Below are positions 1-8,798 of a DNA stretch of 64,000 nucleotides, in pieces. The position numbers and the translations under genes were made by a program. Location: the NCBI GenBank assembly GCA_002347685.1, contig DDWS01000066.1:54360-118359 (forward strand), read 5' to 3'. Below the pieces are notes generated by a model. It did no database searches, was not told the DNA's origin, and was given only the letters and a program-made list of their open reading frames with translations. Position 1 is the stretch's first letter, and each line of letters opens with the position of its first letter. Source of the stretch: Syntrophaceae bacterium UBA2280 (lineage in GTDB: Bacteria > Desulfobacterota > Syntrophia > Syntrophales > Smithellaceae).

Positions 1-53
1 CTTTCCGCCGGTATTCTTGTTGAGATTTTGACCTGAACTCACGGCCGTTTAAT

Positions 54-836
54 CTATTTTGTCTTCTTCTTTCGCAATTTATCGAGAAAAAGAACTTCAT
101 TCATGTGAATCTTGCGCTCATCGCGTGTAAACAACATCCCTCCGATAGACATTTCCAGATCCAAAGCTGCAATTTTATCCATTCTCGGCACGACCGAACA
201 GATGTTTTTGAGCTCCTCTATTGCCTTAACGGAACGCGTGGCCAGTGTCTCGGCCAACTTTTCCGCCTCTTTCATAAATTTCTCCGGCGGCGCCACTTTA
301 TTAATTAGACCAATATTCAGTGCTTCGTGTGCTCCGATCGGTTCGCCGAGCATGACAATTTCTTTAGCTTTCGTCACTCCGACAATCTGGCTGATTGGAT
401 AAAAAAGCGGATTCAGCCCGAATTTTAACTCCGGATGGCAGAAAATTGCACTTTCCGAGGCCACAACCAGATCGCAGACCGTAACCACGTTGAACCCTCC
501 GCCCAGGGCAATGCCGCCGACCGCCGCGATGACCGGTTTTTGATAGGAATATATTTTTTTTAGATAACGTTTCATCGATTCGAAATAATCATCGATTTCC
601 GTGTTTGCCAGAAGCGACATTTCCTTGATATCCATCCCGGCCGAAAAAACGTACTCTCCGCCTGTAATGATCACGGCCCGAACCTCCGGGTCTGCCTCCA
701 AGTCCAGGAGCGCGTCATTGAATTCGAGCCTCATCTCTTTACACAAAGCATTCATTTCATGAGGCCGGTTGAATTGAATAACGGCAAAGGCGTTTTTCTT
801 CTCTACGAGAATTTTCTTATAAGTCATTTTTTCCAT
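54..836 (-). CDS. Enoyl-CoA hydratase/isomerase family (crotonase) protein
   Basis: A 260-residue crotonase-fold protein, the usual length for the family, which acts on acyl-CoA thioesters in the cytoplasm. The oxyanion-hole segment (FSAGMDIKEM near residue 64, and ALGGGF near 110) and the HPE motif at 134-136 are visible. Of the two catalytic glutamates of classical enoyl-CoA hydratase, the second corresponds to Glu136, but the first position is Asn116, so simple hydration is doubtful and the substrate is unknown. The 5' end overlaps the IHF-like gene upstream. An in-frame ATG at 827 has a purine-rich stretch ahead of it and may be the true start. It is the last gene seen of the cmk-rpsA-sppA-ihf operon. 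Confidence 0.85.
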   Translation of the reverse strand: MEKMTYKKILVEKKNAFAVIQFNRPHEMNALCKEMRLEFNDALLDLEADPEVRAVIITGGEYVFSAGMDIKEMSLLANTEIDDYFESMKRYLKKIYSYQKPVIAAVGGIALGGGFNVVTVCDLVVASESAIFCHPELKFGLNPLFYPISQIVGVTKAKEIVMLGEPIGAHEALNIGLINKVAPPEKFMKEAEKLAETLATRSVKAIEELKNICSVVPRMDKIAALDLEMSIGGMLFTRDERKIHMNEVLFLDKLRKKKTK

Positions 837-1107
837 CCACTTTCAGGCGGAGATCTTTTCCTGTTTTAAAAAATGGAACCATCCTGTCTTTCAGATGGAC
901 TTGAGCCCCTGATTTCGGGTTCCTGCCGGTTCTTGATTTTCTTTCCCGCAGCGTAAAGTTTCCAAAACCCCGGATTTCAACGCGTTCATTGTTTTTCAGC
1001 GCTTCCCTGATGGAGTCAAATACAATCCCGACAGCACAGGCGATATCTTTCTGTAAATAGGCACTGAATTTCTGATGCGTTGATTTTATCAATTCTTTTT
1101 TCGTCAT
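817..1107 (-). CDS. ihfB: Integration host factor/HU family DNA-bending protein (IHF beta-like)
   Basis: A 96-residue histone-like protein. The signature VEIRGFGNFTLRERKSRTGR around residues 43-62, followed by NPKSG and a PFFKTGKDLR segment, is that of the IHF/HU family, whose beta-arm inserts into the minor groove and bends DNA. The RTGRNPKSG arm with its proline, and the location downstream of cmk and rpsA (the same neighbourhood as ihfB of enterobacteria), favour an IHF beta-type subunit. The partner alpha subunit is not in the window, so a homodimer or an HU-like role cannot be excluded. Its 3' end overlaps the crotonase start by up to 20 bases, suggesting cotranscription. Confidence 0.88.
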   Translation of the reverse strand: MTKKELIKSTHQKFSAYLQKDIACAVGIVFDSIREALKNNERVEIRGFGNFTLRERKSRTGRNPKSGAQVHLKDRMVPFFKTGKDLRLKVDGKNDL

Positions 1108-1134
1108 GACGGCTTATTTTTTAACCATTTGCAA

Positions 1135-2031
1135 CTAGGGCTGATAAAGATAGCGGACTCCGCTTGCATCATATGCCACCCTTTGCACCGAGCGGGCAAT
1201 TGAATTCATGGCGCTTTCGAGCATAAAATCAAAAACACTGGGGCGCTTTTTACGGGGAAATACCAAATCGTATTCTCCTGTTTTGCCGGCCAGTTCACTG
1301 GCTAATCTGGCCGCACTTCCCATATCGCCCAACTGATCAACCAGCCCGAGATCCAGAGCCTTTCGTCCCGTGAATACGCGTCCATCAGCCATCGCCACGA
1401 CTTGCTCACGGGGAAGATTGCGGTCCTTGACGATCACATCCACAAACTGGTCGAAAATATCATCGACCAACTCCTGAATGATCTGACGCTCTTCTTGGGT
1501 CATCTCCCGTGTCGGCGAACCGATATCCTTGTACTGGCCGCTTTTCACGACCGATGATTTCACGCCGACCTTTTTCAGAAGCTCTTCAATATTGGCAAAC
1601 TGCATGATCGCGGAGATGCTGCCGGTGATGGTACCTGGATTCGCCACGATCCTATCGGCGGCACAGGCTATCAGAAGCCCTCCGGAAGCGGCCACCGACC
1701 CCATAGAGGCAACAACTTTCTTCTTTTTCTTAAGTTCCAGCACCGCGTCATAAATTTCCTGCGACGCGGCAACACCGCCGCCGGGGGAATCAATGCGCAA
1801 AACCACCGCCAGGATGGAATCGTCATTGCCGAATTCCTCCAGGTTTTGTGTGATCTCGAAAGAGTCGCTGATGACGCCGTGAACATTGACCACGCCGATC
1901 TTATCGCCGAAGGAAAATTTTTTCGTTTTCCCGCTTACCGACTGAACCCCGGCCTTATAGAAAAAAGCATAGGAGACAAGACCTACGACGACCAACAGGA
2001 CCATTCCCCAGATGACCGGATGTTTTCTCAT
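1135..2031 (-). CDS. sppA: Signal peptide peptidase SppA (short form)
   Basis: A 298-residue membrane-anchored serine protease that degrades cleaved signal peptides. One N-terminal membrane segment (about residues 8-25) precedes a single ClpP/crotonase-like protease domain, the short Bacillus-type architecture. The Ser-Lys dyad is recognisable: Ser116 in SVAASGG and Lys168 in KSGQYKDI, 52 residues apart as in known short SppA proteins. RIDSPGGG near residue 79 is the family's substrate-binding loop. It lies 9 bases after rpsA and about 27 bases before the IHF-like gene, so it is inserted in the classical rpsA-ihfB pair. Confidence 0.93.
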   Translation of the reverse strand: MRKHPVIWGMVLLVVVGLVSYAFFYKAGVQSVSGKTKKFSFGDKIGVVNVHGVISDSFEITQNLEEFGNDDSILAVVLRIDSPGGGVAASQEIYDAVLELKKKKKVVASMGSVAASGGLLIACAADRIVANPGTITGSISAIMQFANIEELLKKVGVKSSVVKSGQYKDIGSPTREMTQEERQIIQELVDDIFDQFVDVIVKDRNLPREQVVAMADGRVFTGRKALDLGLVDQLGDMGSAARLASELAGKTGEYDLVFPRKKRPSVFDFMLESAMNSIARSVQRVAYDASGVRYLYQP

Positions 2032-2040
2032 AGTTTACCT

Positions 2041-3822
2041 TTACTCTTTTGGCTGACCGCCGATTTTCACATCTGCCAGTGCCTGAGCGAGATTGGAGCC
2101 GATATTCTCGCGGTTATTGATGTATTGATTCGCAGCCGACGGCGTTGTCGATGTCGGCGCCGGCGCTTCCATATCTTTGATGCTAAGCCGGATCTTCTTT
2201 GTTTTCGAATCAATGCTTTTCACCATCGCCGAAACCGTATCCCCAACATTATACAGCTCCCCGGAGGTTTTGACACGCTTCGAACTGATCTCCGAAATAT
2301 GAACCAGGCCTTCAATGCCTTCTTCAATTTCCACAAAAATACCGAAATCGGTAAAATTTGTGATCCTCCCGGAAACCACGCTGCCGGGCGCATATTTATT
2401 GGGCAGTTCATCCCAGGGATTCTTTTCGATCTGCTTGATGCCTAACGAGAATTTTTCATTGTCCACATCGATATTCAGAACCACCGCTTCTACTTCCTGC
2501 CCTTTTTTGAAATATTCCGAAGGATGTGTGACACGATGCTTCCAGGAAATATCCGACACGTGGACCAAACCATCAATTCCCTCTTCAACACCGATGAAGA
2601 CGCCGAAGTTGGTAATGTTGCGGACATGTCCTTTGACCACGGTACCAACCGGATATTTTTCCTTGAGCTTCTCCCAGGGATTGGGCGTGGTTTGCTTTAA
2701 ACTCAGAGAAACACGTTTGGCTTCTGAATTGACCTCCAGCACAACCACATGAACGGTATCAGCCACATTGAGCACCTTGGAAGGATGCTTGATCTCGCGC
2801 GTCCAGTACATTTCGGATATATGAACCAGGCCCTCAACGCCAGGCTCCAGCTCTATGAACACACCGTAATCCGTCAGATTGACGACTCTTCCCTCGATCA
2901 GCGCCCCGACAGGATATTTCTCCGAAATGTTATCCCATGGATTTTCATGCAATTGCTTGAGTCCCAGCGACACTCTTTCCTTCTCACGGTCAAATGAAAT
3001 CACTTTGACCTTGATCTTTTCACCACGATGGAATGCATCCGAGGGCTTTGCGATTCTGCCCCAGGAGATGTCCGTCACGTGCAACAGGCCGTCGATGCCG
3101 CCCAGGTCTATAAAAATGCCGTAATCGGTAATATTCTTGATGATCCCTTCAACGATGTTTCCCTCGGCAATTTTATCGAGGGTTTCTTTCTTTTCCGATT
3201 CTCTTGAGGCGGACACAATCGAGCGTCGGGACAGCACGACATTGTTTCGCTTCCGGTCGTATTTGAGCACTTCAAATTCCAGAGACTGACCGACAAACTG
3301 GTCTAAATCCTTAATCGGCCTTGTATCAATCTGCGACCCGGGCAAAAACGCAACAATACCGATATCCACCGACAGGCCGCCCTTGACTTTTTCCACCACC
3401 CTGCCCTTCATCAATATTTTATTTTCATAGGCGTTTTTTATTTCATCCCAGACTTTGAGCTTTGCCGCCTTGTCATGAGACAAAACCAGGTTCCCTTCAT
3501 GATCCCTTTTATCAACAAATACTTCTATGTTGTCGCCCACGGAGACGGTAACGTTTCCTTCGGCATCTTTTAGTTCTTTAATCGGAATAAAGCCTTCCGT
3601 CTTCCAGCCGACATCAACCATCACGATATCTGATGTAATCTGTACGACAGTTCCATGGGTCACATCACCGTATTGAATCTGGTTGAGACTCTGTTCGTAG
3701 AGTTCCTTGAAGCCCAGATCTTCTTCTTTTGAGGAAAACATGGACACGGGTTCATCGGAATGCGGTGCGTCGGTTTTAACCTCCTTATCTGACGTTGAAT
3801 GGATGTTTTGATTGTTAACCAT
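2041..3822 (-). CDS. rpsA: 30S ribosomal protein S1
   Basis: A 593-residue protein with six S1 RNA-binding repeats starting near residues 52, 135, 223, 306, 392 and 479. The last four show the strong repeated pattern T(D/N)(Y/F)G(V/I)FI followed by GL(V/L)H(V/I)(S/T)(D/E)(I/M). S1 binds mRNA leaders on the small ribosomal subunit and helps initiation. The length is slightly above the 557 of E. coli because of a longer acidic N-terminus. It follows cmk on the same strand, a common and conserved pairing, with about 99 bases between them that may hold its own promoter. An AGG three bases before the ATG is the nearest ribosome-binding match. Confidence 0.97.
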   Translation of the reverse strand: MVNNQNIHSTSDKEVKTDAPHSDEPVSMFSSKEEDLGFKELYEQSLNQIQYGDVTHGTVVQITSDIVMVDVGWKTEGFIPIKELKDAEGNVTVSVGDNIEVFVDKRDHEGNLVLSHDKAAKLKVWDEIKNAYENKILMKGRVVEKVKGGLSVDIGIVAFLPGSQIDTRPIKDLDQFVGQSLEFEVLKYDRKRNNVVLSRRSIVSASRESEKKETLDKIAEGNIVEGIIKNITDYGIFIDLGGIDGLLHVTDISWGRIAKPSDAFHRGEKIKVKVISFDREKERVSLGLKQLHENPWDNISEKYPVGALIEGRVVNLTDYGVFIELEPGVEGLVHISEMYWTREIKHPSKVLNVADTVHVVVLEVNSEAKRVSLSLKQTTPNPWEKLKEKYPVGTVVKGHVRNITNFGVFIGVEEGIDGLVHVSDISWKHRVTHPSEYFKKGQEVEAVVLNIDVDNEKFSLGIKQIEKNPWDELPNKYAPGSVVSGRITNFTDFGIFVEIEEGIEGLVHISEISSKRVKTSGELYNVGDTVSAMVKSIDSKTKKIRLSIKDMEAPAPTSTTPSAANQYINNRENIGSNLAQALADVKIGGQPKE

Positions 3823-3921
3823 TTACCTAATACCCCCTATTTTTATAAGACATTTTTCAATCGGTATTATTTAACACACTGAAATAATAATGGCAAGATA
3901 AAACAAGTGCTTTTTGTTTCA

Positions 3922-4605
3922 TCACCGTCCGTGTTTAGATTCTTTTCCGGTCGAAATATGCTTGAGCATTTCATCGACAACCTGTTTTGGTGTCAAATTC
4001 GTGGAATCAATGATTATCGCATCTGTCGTTTTCTTCAACGGCGCGATATTTCTTTGAGAATCCTGGCGATCCCTGGCCTGGATTTCCCGGTTTACCGCGT
4101 CGATGGATATCGCCGCATTTTTTTCCTGCAACTCCCGGTGCCTTCTTTGGGCCCTTTCCTCCAGATTCGCGTCCAGGTAAAACTTGACATTGGCGCCTGG
4201 AAAGACCACGGACCCCATATCCCTGCCCTCCGCTACAATATCACCTTTTTCACCCAACTGTCTTTGCAGCAGCAACAATTTTGCCCGAACCACCTCAAAA
4301 GCGGATATTTGTGAGGCCGCTTGTCCGACCTGCTGTGACCGGATCCTGTCCGCAACATCCTCATCGTCGACAAAGACGACCAATTGGCCGCCGATATTTT
4401 TCATTTCCACATCCGTTGAACCGCATAATTCTGACACAGCAGCCTCATCCCGGAAGGAAATTTTCTCGCGAAGGGCTTTATAGGCCAGCGCCCGGTAAAG
4501 CGATCCGGTATCCAAATAAAGATAGTTAAGCTTTTCTGCAAGAAGCTTGCTCACCGTACTTTTACCGGCGCCAGCCGGTCCGTCGATGACAATCACCTTT
4601 CCCAT
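3922..4605 (-). CDS. cmk: Cytidylate kinase
   Basis: A 227-residue NMP kinase that phosphorylates CMP and dCMP with ATP in pyrimidine salvage. The N-terminal P-loop GPAGAGKST (residues 8-16), the LDTGSLYRALAYKAL segment after it and the IVAEGRDMGSVVFPGA motif near residue 133 are diagnostic of Cmk. The length matches the family (about 220-230). A good ribosome-binding site (AGGAGG, about nine bases ahead) supports the ATG at 4605. It is the first gene of the minus-strand cluster cmk-rpsA-sppA-ihf and diverges from the M48 peptidase gene across 106 bases. Confidence 0.96.
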   Translation of the reverse strand: MGKVIVIDGPAGAGKSTVSKLLAEKLNYLYLDTGSLYRALAYKALREKISFRDEAAVSELCGSTDVEMKNIGGQLVVFVDDEDVADRIRSQQVGQAASQISAFEVVRAKLLLLQRQLGEKGDIVAEGRDMGSVVFPGANVKFYLDANLEERAQRRHRELQEKNAAISIDAVNREIQARDRQDSQRNIAPLKKTTDAIIIDSTNLTPKQVVDEMLKHISTGKESKHGR

Positions 4606-4711
4606 ACACTGCTGCCTCCTGATGTGAATTCCTTGGCTCCGAACGATGCTTGCCTAATCGGCGCAAAGCATGTAGGGTATTTTGGAACTGTTTGCTCCCA
4701 GGTGACCGATT

Positions 4712-6133
4712 ATGCGTAAATTTAAACAAAATCAATACTTTTCTTTTGTGGTTTTTTTCATCATCTTCCTGCTTTCGGCAGGCCCCTGTCTGGCCGCGTT
4801 TACTGCGGATGACGAAAGAAAAGTGGGCAAAGAGATTTACGACAAACTCAAAAACAACAATTTTCTTCTTCAGGACAAGCGCCTCAACGACTACATTGCT
4901 AAAATCGGCCTGCTAGTTTTGGCGCAAGGCAAGAAAGCACCTTTTGACTATACCTTTTCCATTTTCAACAGCTCCGCCATTAATGCATTTGCCACGCCCG
5001 GCGGGTATATTTACATCAATGCGGGGCTGATCAGCGCAGTTGAAAACGAGGCCCAGCTGGCCGGTGTGATTGCGCATGAAATCGCTCATGCCAACGCCCG
5101 GCATGTCGCCTCGATGATAAAAAAATCCAGAGCACTGAATATCGCCGCACTGGCCGCCATTATTGCGGGGGCTTTTCTCGGCGGCGGCGGCGAGGCAACT
5201 GCGGCCATCGCCGCCTTTTCAGTCGCGGGCGCAAGCAGCCTGTCTCTGAAGTATCAACGAGAACACGAAGAGGAAGCCGACCGTCTTGGCATCGAATATC
5301 TTGTCGCCGCGGGATATTACCCGGAAGCCATGGTCGAGTTTCTGAAAATCATCAAACAGCATGAATTCCTGTCGCGAAGTATTCCATCTTATCTGAGAAC
5401 ACATCCGGGAACAGACGACCGGATTTTTTATCTCGACAACCTGATCCGCAGCCATTTTCCCGAAAACGGTGCATCCAATATCGTGGACAACTTCATCCGG
5501 ATGCAGGCATCCATCCGCCTCGATACTCCGGATCTGCGCCGAAGGGAAAAGCAACTCCAGGAAGCGGTCAACAAGGATTCAGCCAATGTCGATCTCCTCT
5601 ACGCTCTCGCCCTCACTCACGAACAGCTCGGTCAGATGGATACATCGCTGGATCTTCTGACAAAAGCGATGGCGCTGTCCCCGCGTGATGCAGATGTTCT
5701 TGAAAAAATCGGTCTGATTCATTTGAAAACAGGCCATGCACAGGAGTCGCGAACCTATCTGAAAAAAGCGGCGTTGCAGGCTCCGGACCGTCACGAAATC
5801 AACCTGGAACTGGGCAAGGCCAGTTATGCCCTTGGACTCTTTCAGGAAGCGCTGGACGCCTATCTGAAGATTCAGGATGAAAAACTCAACGTTCCGGATA
5901 TCGATTATCTCATCGCGATGGCTTACGGAAAACTCAACAATCTGGGAGAATCCCATTATCATTTTGGTCTGCATTTCCAAAAAGAGCTCAAAAAAGACAG
6001 TGCGCTTTTTCATTTCCAGAGGGCACTTGGCTTTTTCCCACCGGAATCTCCAAGGGCAAGGGCCATTGGTGAATCGATTAGAAATTTATCCGCATCCAGC
6101 CCGCCAAAACCCGCCGTGCCATTAAAACCATAA
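4712..6133 (+). CDS. Periplasmic M48 family metalloprotease with C-terminal TPR repeats (BepA-like)
   Basis: A 473-residue secreted protein: signal peptide (about residues 1-29, ending in CLA-A), an M48 zinc protease domain with HEIAHANARH (HExxH, near residue 129) and the third ligand in EEEADRLGIEY (near 187), then several tetratricopeptide repeats from about 280 to 450. This is the arrangement of BepA/YfgC, a periplasmic chaperone-protease that maintains outer-membrane assembly, including LptD. That fits a Gram-negative host with Lpt genes elsewhere in the window, although the exact substrate is inferred. An AGGTGA site lies seven bases before the ATG. It is monocistronic or heads the adk region. 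Confidence 0.9.
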   Translation: MRKFKQNQYFSFVVFFIIFLLSAGPCLAAFTADDERKVGKEIYDKLKNNNFLLQDKRLNDYIAKIGLLVLAQGKKAPFDYTFSIFNSSAINAFATPGGYIYINAGLISAVENEAQLAGVIAHEIAHANARHVASMIKKSRALNIAALAAIIAGAFLGGGGEATAAIAAFSVAGASSLSLKYQREHEEEADRLGIEYLVAAGYYPEAMVEFLKIIKQHEFLSRSIPSYLRTHPGTDDRIFYLDNLIRSHFPENGASNIVDNFIRMQASIRLDTPDLRRREKQLQEAVNKDSANVDLLYALALTHEQLGQMDTSLDLLTKAMALSPRDADVLEKIGLIHLKTGHAQESRTYLKKAALQAPDRHEINLELGKASYALGLFQEALDAYLKIQDEKLNVPDIDYLIAMAYGKLNNLGESHYHFGLHFQKELKKDSALFHFQRALGFFPPESPRARAIGESIRNLSASSPPKPAVPLKP

Positions 6134-6189
6134 GAAATTCTTCTCATCGAACCGCCTGCAGTCGTCCGACCGTCAGTCAATCTTTCTGA

Positions 6190-6218
6190 TTGCCAAAAAT
6201 CAAACAATACATTATAAA
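6190..6218 (+). promoter_or_regulatory. Probable sigma-70 promoter of adk
   Basis: TTGCCA at 6190-6195 and TATAAA at 6213-6218 are separated by exactly 17 bases, each one mismatch from consensus. The site lies about 40 bases ahead of the adk start. Confidence 0.65.
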
Positions 6219-6256
6219 GCGAGGTGGTAACTTAATTTTGAAAGGAGTCTTACAAA

Positions 6257-6931
6257 GTGAATATTTTAATATTCGGCCCCAACGGCAGCGGCAAAGGTAC
6301 ACAAGGTGCAATTGTACAGAAAAAATACGGCGTTCCCCACATTGAAACGGGCGTCATTTTCCGCCAGAATATTTCCAAAAAAACCCCGCTGGGAGAAAAA
6401 GCTAAAGCCTTTATTGACCGCGGCGAACTCGTTCCGGATGAGATTACCATTCCCATGATACTGGATCGCTTGAAGGAAGACGATTGCAAACAGGGTTGGC
6501 TCCTGGACGGATTCCCCCGTAACCTGGCACAGGCTGAAGCCCTCTGGGCGGCATTGCAGGAAGCCGGAATCAAACTGGATTTCGTCATGGAAATCGATCT
6601 GGACCGCGAAACCGCCAAAAAGCGCATCATGGGACGCAGGCTTTGTAAAACCGACAACAATCATCCCAACAATATCTTCATCGACGCCATCAAGCCCCAC
6701 GAACATGACGGTAAAAATATTTGCCGCGTTTGCGGTTGCGAGGATTTATCCGCCCGTGCCGACGATCAGGATACTTCAGCCATCGACAAGCGTCACGGCA
6801 TCTACTATGACACGAAAACCGGCACGCTTGCCGGCGTTAACTATTTCAAGGAAAGAACCAAAGTCATCACGGTTGACGGAAGCGCAGGCGTCAAGGAAGT
6901 CTCCGAAGACCTGATGAAGAAACTGGTTTAA
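6257..6931 (+). CDS. adk: Adenylate kinase with a variant zinc-type LID
   Basis: A 224-residue enzyme interconverting ATP plus AMP with two ADP. It has the P-loop GPNGSGKGT (7-15), DGFPRNLAQAEAL (84-96, AMP site) and RADDQDTSAIDKRH (167-180). The LID region is unusual: after Cys130 the second cysteine of the usual CxxC is missing, and there is an inserted HPNNIFIDAIKP stretch before Cys156-x2-Cys159. His136 may be the fourth metal ligand (inference). The start is GTG, supported by AAAGGAG nine bases upstream and a promoter at 6190-6218. A terminator follows at 6953-6986, so the gene is probably transcribed alone. Confidence 0.95.
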   Translation: MNILIFGPNGSGKGTQGAIVQKKYGVPHIETGVIFRQNISKKTPLGEKAKAFIDRGELVPDEITIPMILDRLKEDDCKQGWLLDGFPRNLAQAEALWAALQEAGIKLDFVMEIDLDRETAKKRIMGRRLCKTDNNHPNNIFIDAIKPHEHDGKNICRVCGCEDLSARADDQDTSAIDKRHGIYYDTKTGTLAGVNYFKERTKVITVDGSAGVKEVSEDLMKKLV

Positions 6932-6952
6932 TCTGCAAGAAAGACTTGGATT

Positions 6953-6986
6953 AAAAAGCCCCCCGGATTGACCTGGAGGGCTTTTT
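6953..6986 (+). terminator. Intrinsic terminator between adk and lepA
   Basis: The arms 6953-6964 (AAAAAGCCCCCC) and 6975-6986 (GGAGGGCTTTTT) pair with one mismatch around a ten-base loop and run into T residues up to 6988. It ends the adk transcript only 12 bases before the lepA ATG. Confidence 0.88.
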
Positions 6987-6999
6987 TTAATAAATCATT

Positions 7000-8796
7000 A
7001 TGGAAAATATTCGAAACTTCAGTATCATCGCTCATATCGATCACGGAAAGTCCACTCTGGCCGACCGGCTGATTCAATTCACCGGCGTCTGCAATGAAAG
7101 AAACTTTCAAGACCAGATGCTCGACAATATGGACATTGAGCGGGAGCGCGGCATTACGATTAAAAGCAATGCCATTTCCCTGCCGTATCGCGCCAAGGAT
7201 GGCAAGGATTACATCCTTAACCTGATCGACACACCCGGACATGTGGACTTTTCTTATGAAGTTTCAAGATCCCTGGCGTCTTGTGAAGGCGTGCTTTTAC
7301 TGATCGATGCCGCCCAGGGCGTGCAGGCGCAAACCCTGGCCAATCTCTATCTGGCCATGGAGCATAACCTCGAAATCATTCCCATCATCAACAAAATTGA
7401 TCTGCCGTCCGCGGACATCGACCGCGTTTTAGAAGAAATGGATTCGGAGCTCGGACTCGACCCGGACACCCACATCAAATGCTCCGCCAAGGAAGGCATA
7501 GGCATTGAAGAAATTCTCGACGCGATCATCGAGAGGATTCCGCCGCCTGCAGGAGATTCATCAAACCCGCTCGCCGCGCTCATCTTTGACGCACATTATG
7601 ACTCCTTTCGCGGCACGATCATCCATTGCCGGATTTTTGAAGGGACGGTTAAAAACGGGGATATCATCCGCTTCATGCATAACAACGCAACCTATAAAGT
7701 CGAAGAAGTCGGGCATTTTCTGCTGACCCGTACAAAACGCGAAAAGCTTTCCGCAGGCGATGTGGGATATATTATCGCCGGCGTTAAAACCGTCGCGGAT
7801 GTACGTACAGGCGACACCATTACCAACCACGACAGACCCTGTATTTCACCCCTGCCGGGTTTTAAGGAAGTCAAACCGGTTGTATTTGCCTCCATCTATC
7901 CAATTGCCTCTGATGATTATCAGGACCTTGCGGATTCGCTGGAAAAATACAAACTCAACGACGCGTCTTTCATTTACGAAAAAGATTCTTCCGCCGCACT
8001 GGGACAGGGGTTTCGCTGCGGCTTTCTGGGTCTGCTGCATCTCGACATCGTCCAGGAAAGGCTCGAGAGAGAATATGATCTGTCGATTATTCTTTCCGTT
8101 CCCAGCGTCCGCTACCGTTTTACGCTCAAAGACGGCAAGGTGATTTATGTGGACAACCCCACGCACTACCCCGATCCGGCGGAAATTGAAAAGGGTGAAG
8201 AACCCTACATCCGGGCCGCCATGATGCTCCCCGAGCGCTATCTCGGTACGGTCATGAAACTGTGTATGGAGAAGCGCGGCGTCAACTCCAACCTGAGTTA
8301 TACCGGCCCCGGACGCGCCGAATTATCCTACGAAATGCCCCTTGCCGAAGTGATCTTCGATTTCTACGACCGTTTCAAATCCGTCACCCAGGGCTATGGT
8401 TCCTTTGATTACGACATAATCGATTACCGGGAAAGCAACCTGGTGCTGATGGATATTCTGGTCAACGGTGAAAAAGTGGACGCGCTGTCGCAGATCATTC
8501 ATCGGGATCGCGCCCGCAGCCGGGGACTTCTCGCCTGTGAACGTCTGAAAGACGAAATCCCGCGCCAGATGTTCAAAATTGCCATTCAGGGCGCCATTGG
8601 TGGCGAAATTATCGCTCGCAGCACCATCAGCGCCTTCCGGAAAGACGTGACGGCAAAGTGCTACGGCGGTGACATTTCCCGCAAAAGAAAACTGCTGGAA
8701 AAACAAAAGGCCGGCAAAAAGCGCATGAAGATGATCGGCTCGGTCAGCATTCCGCAAAGTGCGTTTCTGGCGGTGTTAAAGTCCGATAACGACTGA
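7000..8796 (+). CDS. lepA: Elongation factor 4 (LepA), ribosomal back-translocase GTPase
   Basis: A 598-residue translational GTPase of normal LepA length. It begins MENIRNFSIIAHIDHGKST (G1 at residues 11-18), has switch II DTPGHVDFSYEVSRSLA near 77, NKIDLPSAD (G4) near 131, and the LepA-specific C-terminal region ending with SRKRKLLEKQKAGKKRMK. EF4 binds stalled or mistranslocated ribosomes and influences initiation and biogenesis. The ATG is 12 bases after the adk terminator and I see no good ribosome-binding site in the interval: the only GGAGG is in the terminator stem about 19 bases upstream. hemW follows after two bases, so the two are cotranscribed. Confidence 0.98.
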   Translation: MENIRNFSIIAHIDHGKSTLADRLIQFTGVCNERNFQDQMLDNMDIERERGITIKSNAISLPYRAKDGKDYILNLIDTPGHVDFSYEVSRSLASCEGVLLLIDAAQGVQAQTLANLYLAMEHNLEIIPIINKIDLPSADIDRVLEEMDSELGLDPDTHIKCSAKEGIGIEEILDAIIERIPPPAGDSSNPLAALIFDAHYDSFRGTIIHCRIFEGTVKNGDIIRFMHNNATYKVEEVGHFLLTRTKREKLSAGDVGYIIAGVKTVADVRTGDTITNHDRPCISPLPGFKEVKPVVFASIYPIASDDYQDLADSLEKYKLNDASFIYEKDSSAALGQGFRCGFLGLLHLDIVQERLEREYDLSIILSVPSVRYRFTLKDGKVIYVDNPTHYPDPAEIEKGEEPYIRAAMMLPERYLGTVMKLCMEKRGVNSNLSYTGPGRAELSYEMPLAEVIFDFYDRFKSVTQGYGSFDYDIIDYRESNLVLMDILVNGEKVDALSQIIHRDRARSRGLLACERLKDEIPRQMFKIAIQGAIGGEIIARSTISAFRKDVTAKCYGGDISRKRKLLEKQKAGKKRMKMIGSVSIPQSAFLAVLKSDND

Positions 8797-8798
8797 CC

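Noticed and set aside
1..42. A minus-strand GTG at 42 opens 14 codons to the window edge.
   Set aside because: No ribosome-binding site and too short to recognise; may be the next gene of the operon but cannot be supported.
1846..2445. Long open frame on the plus strand across sppA and rpsA.
   Set aside because: Opposite strand to S1 and SppA, both clear; composition is that of a shadow frame.
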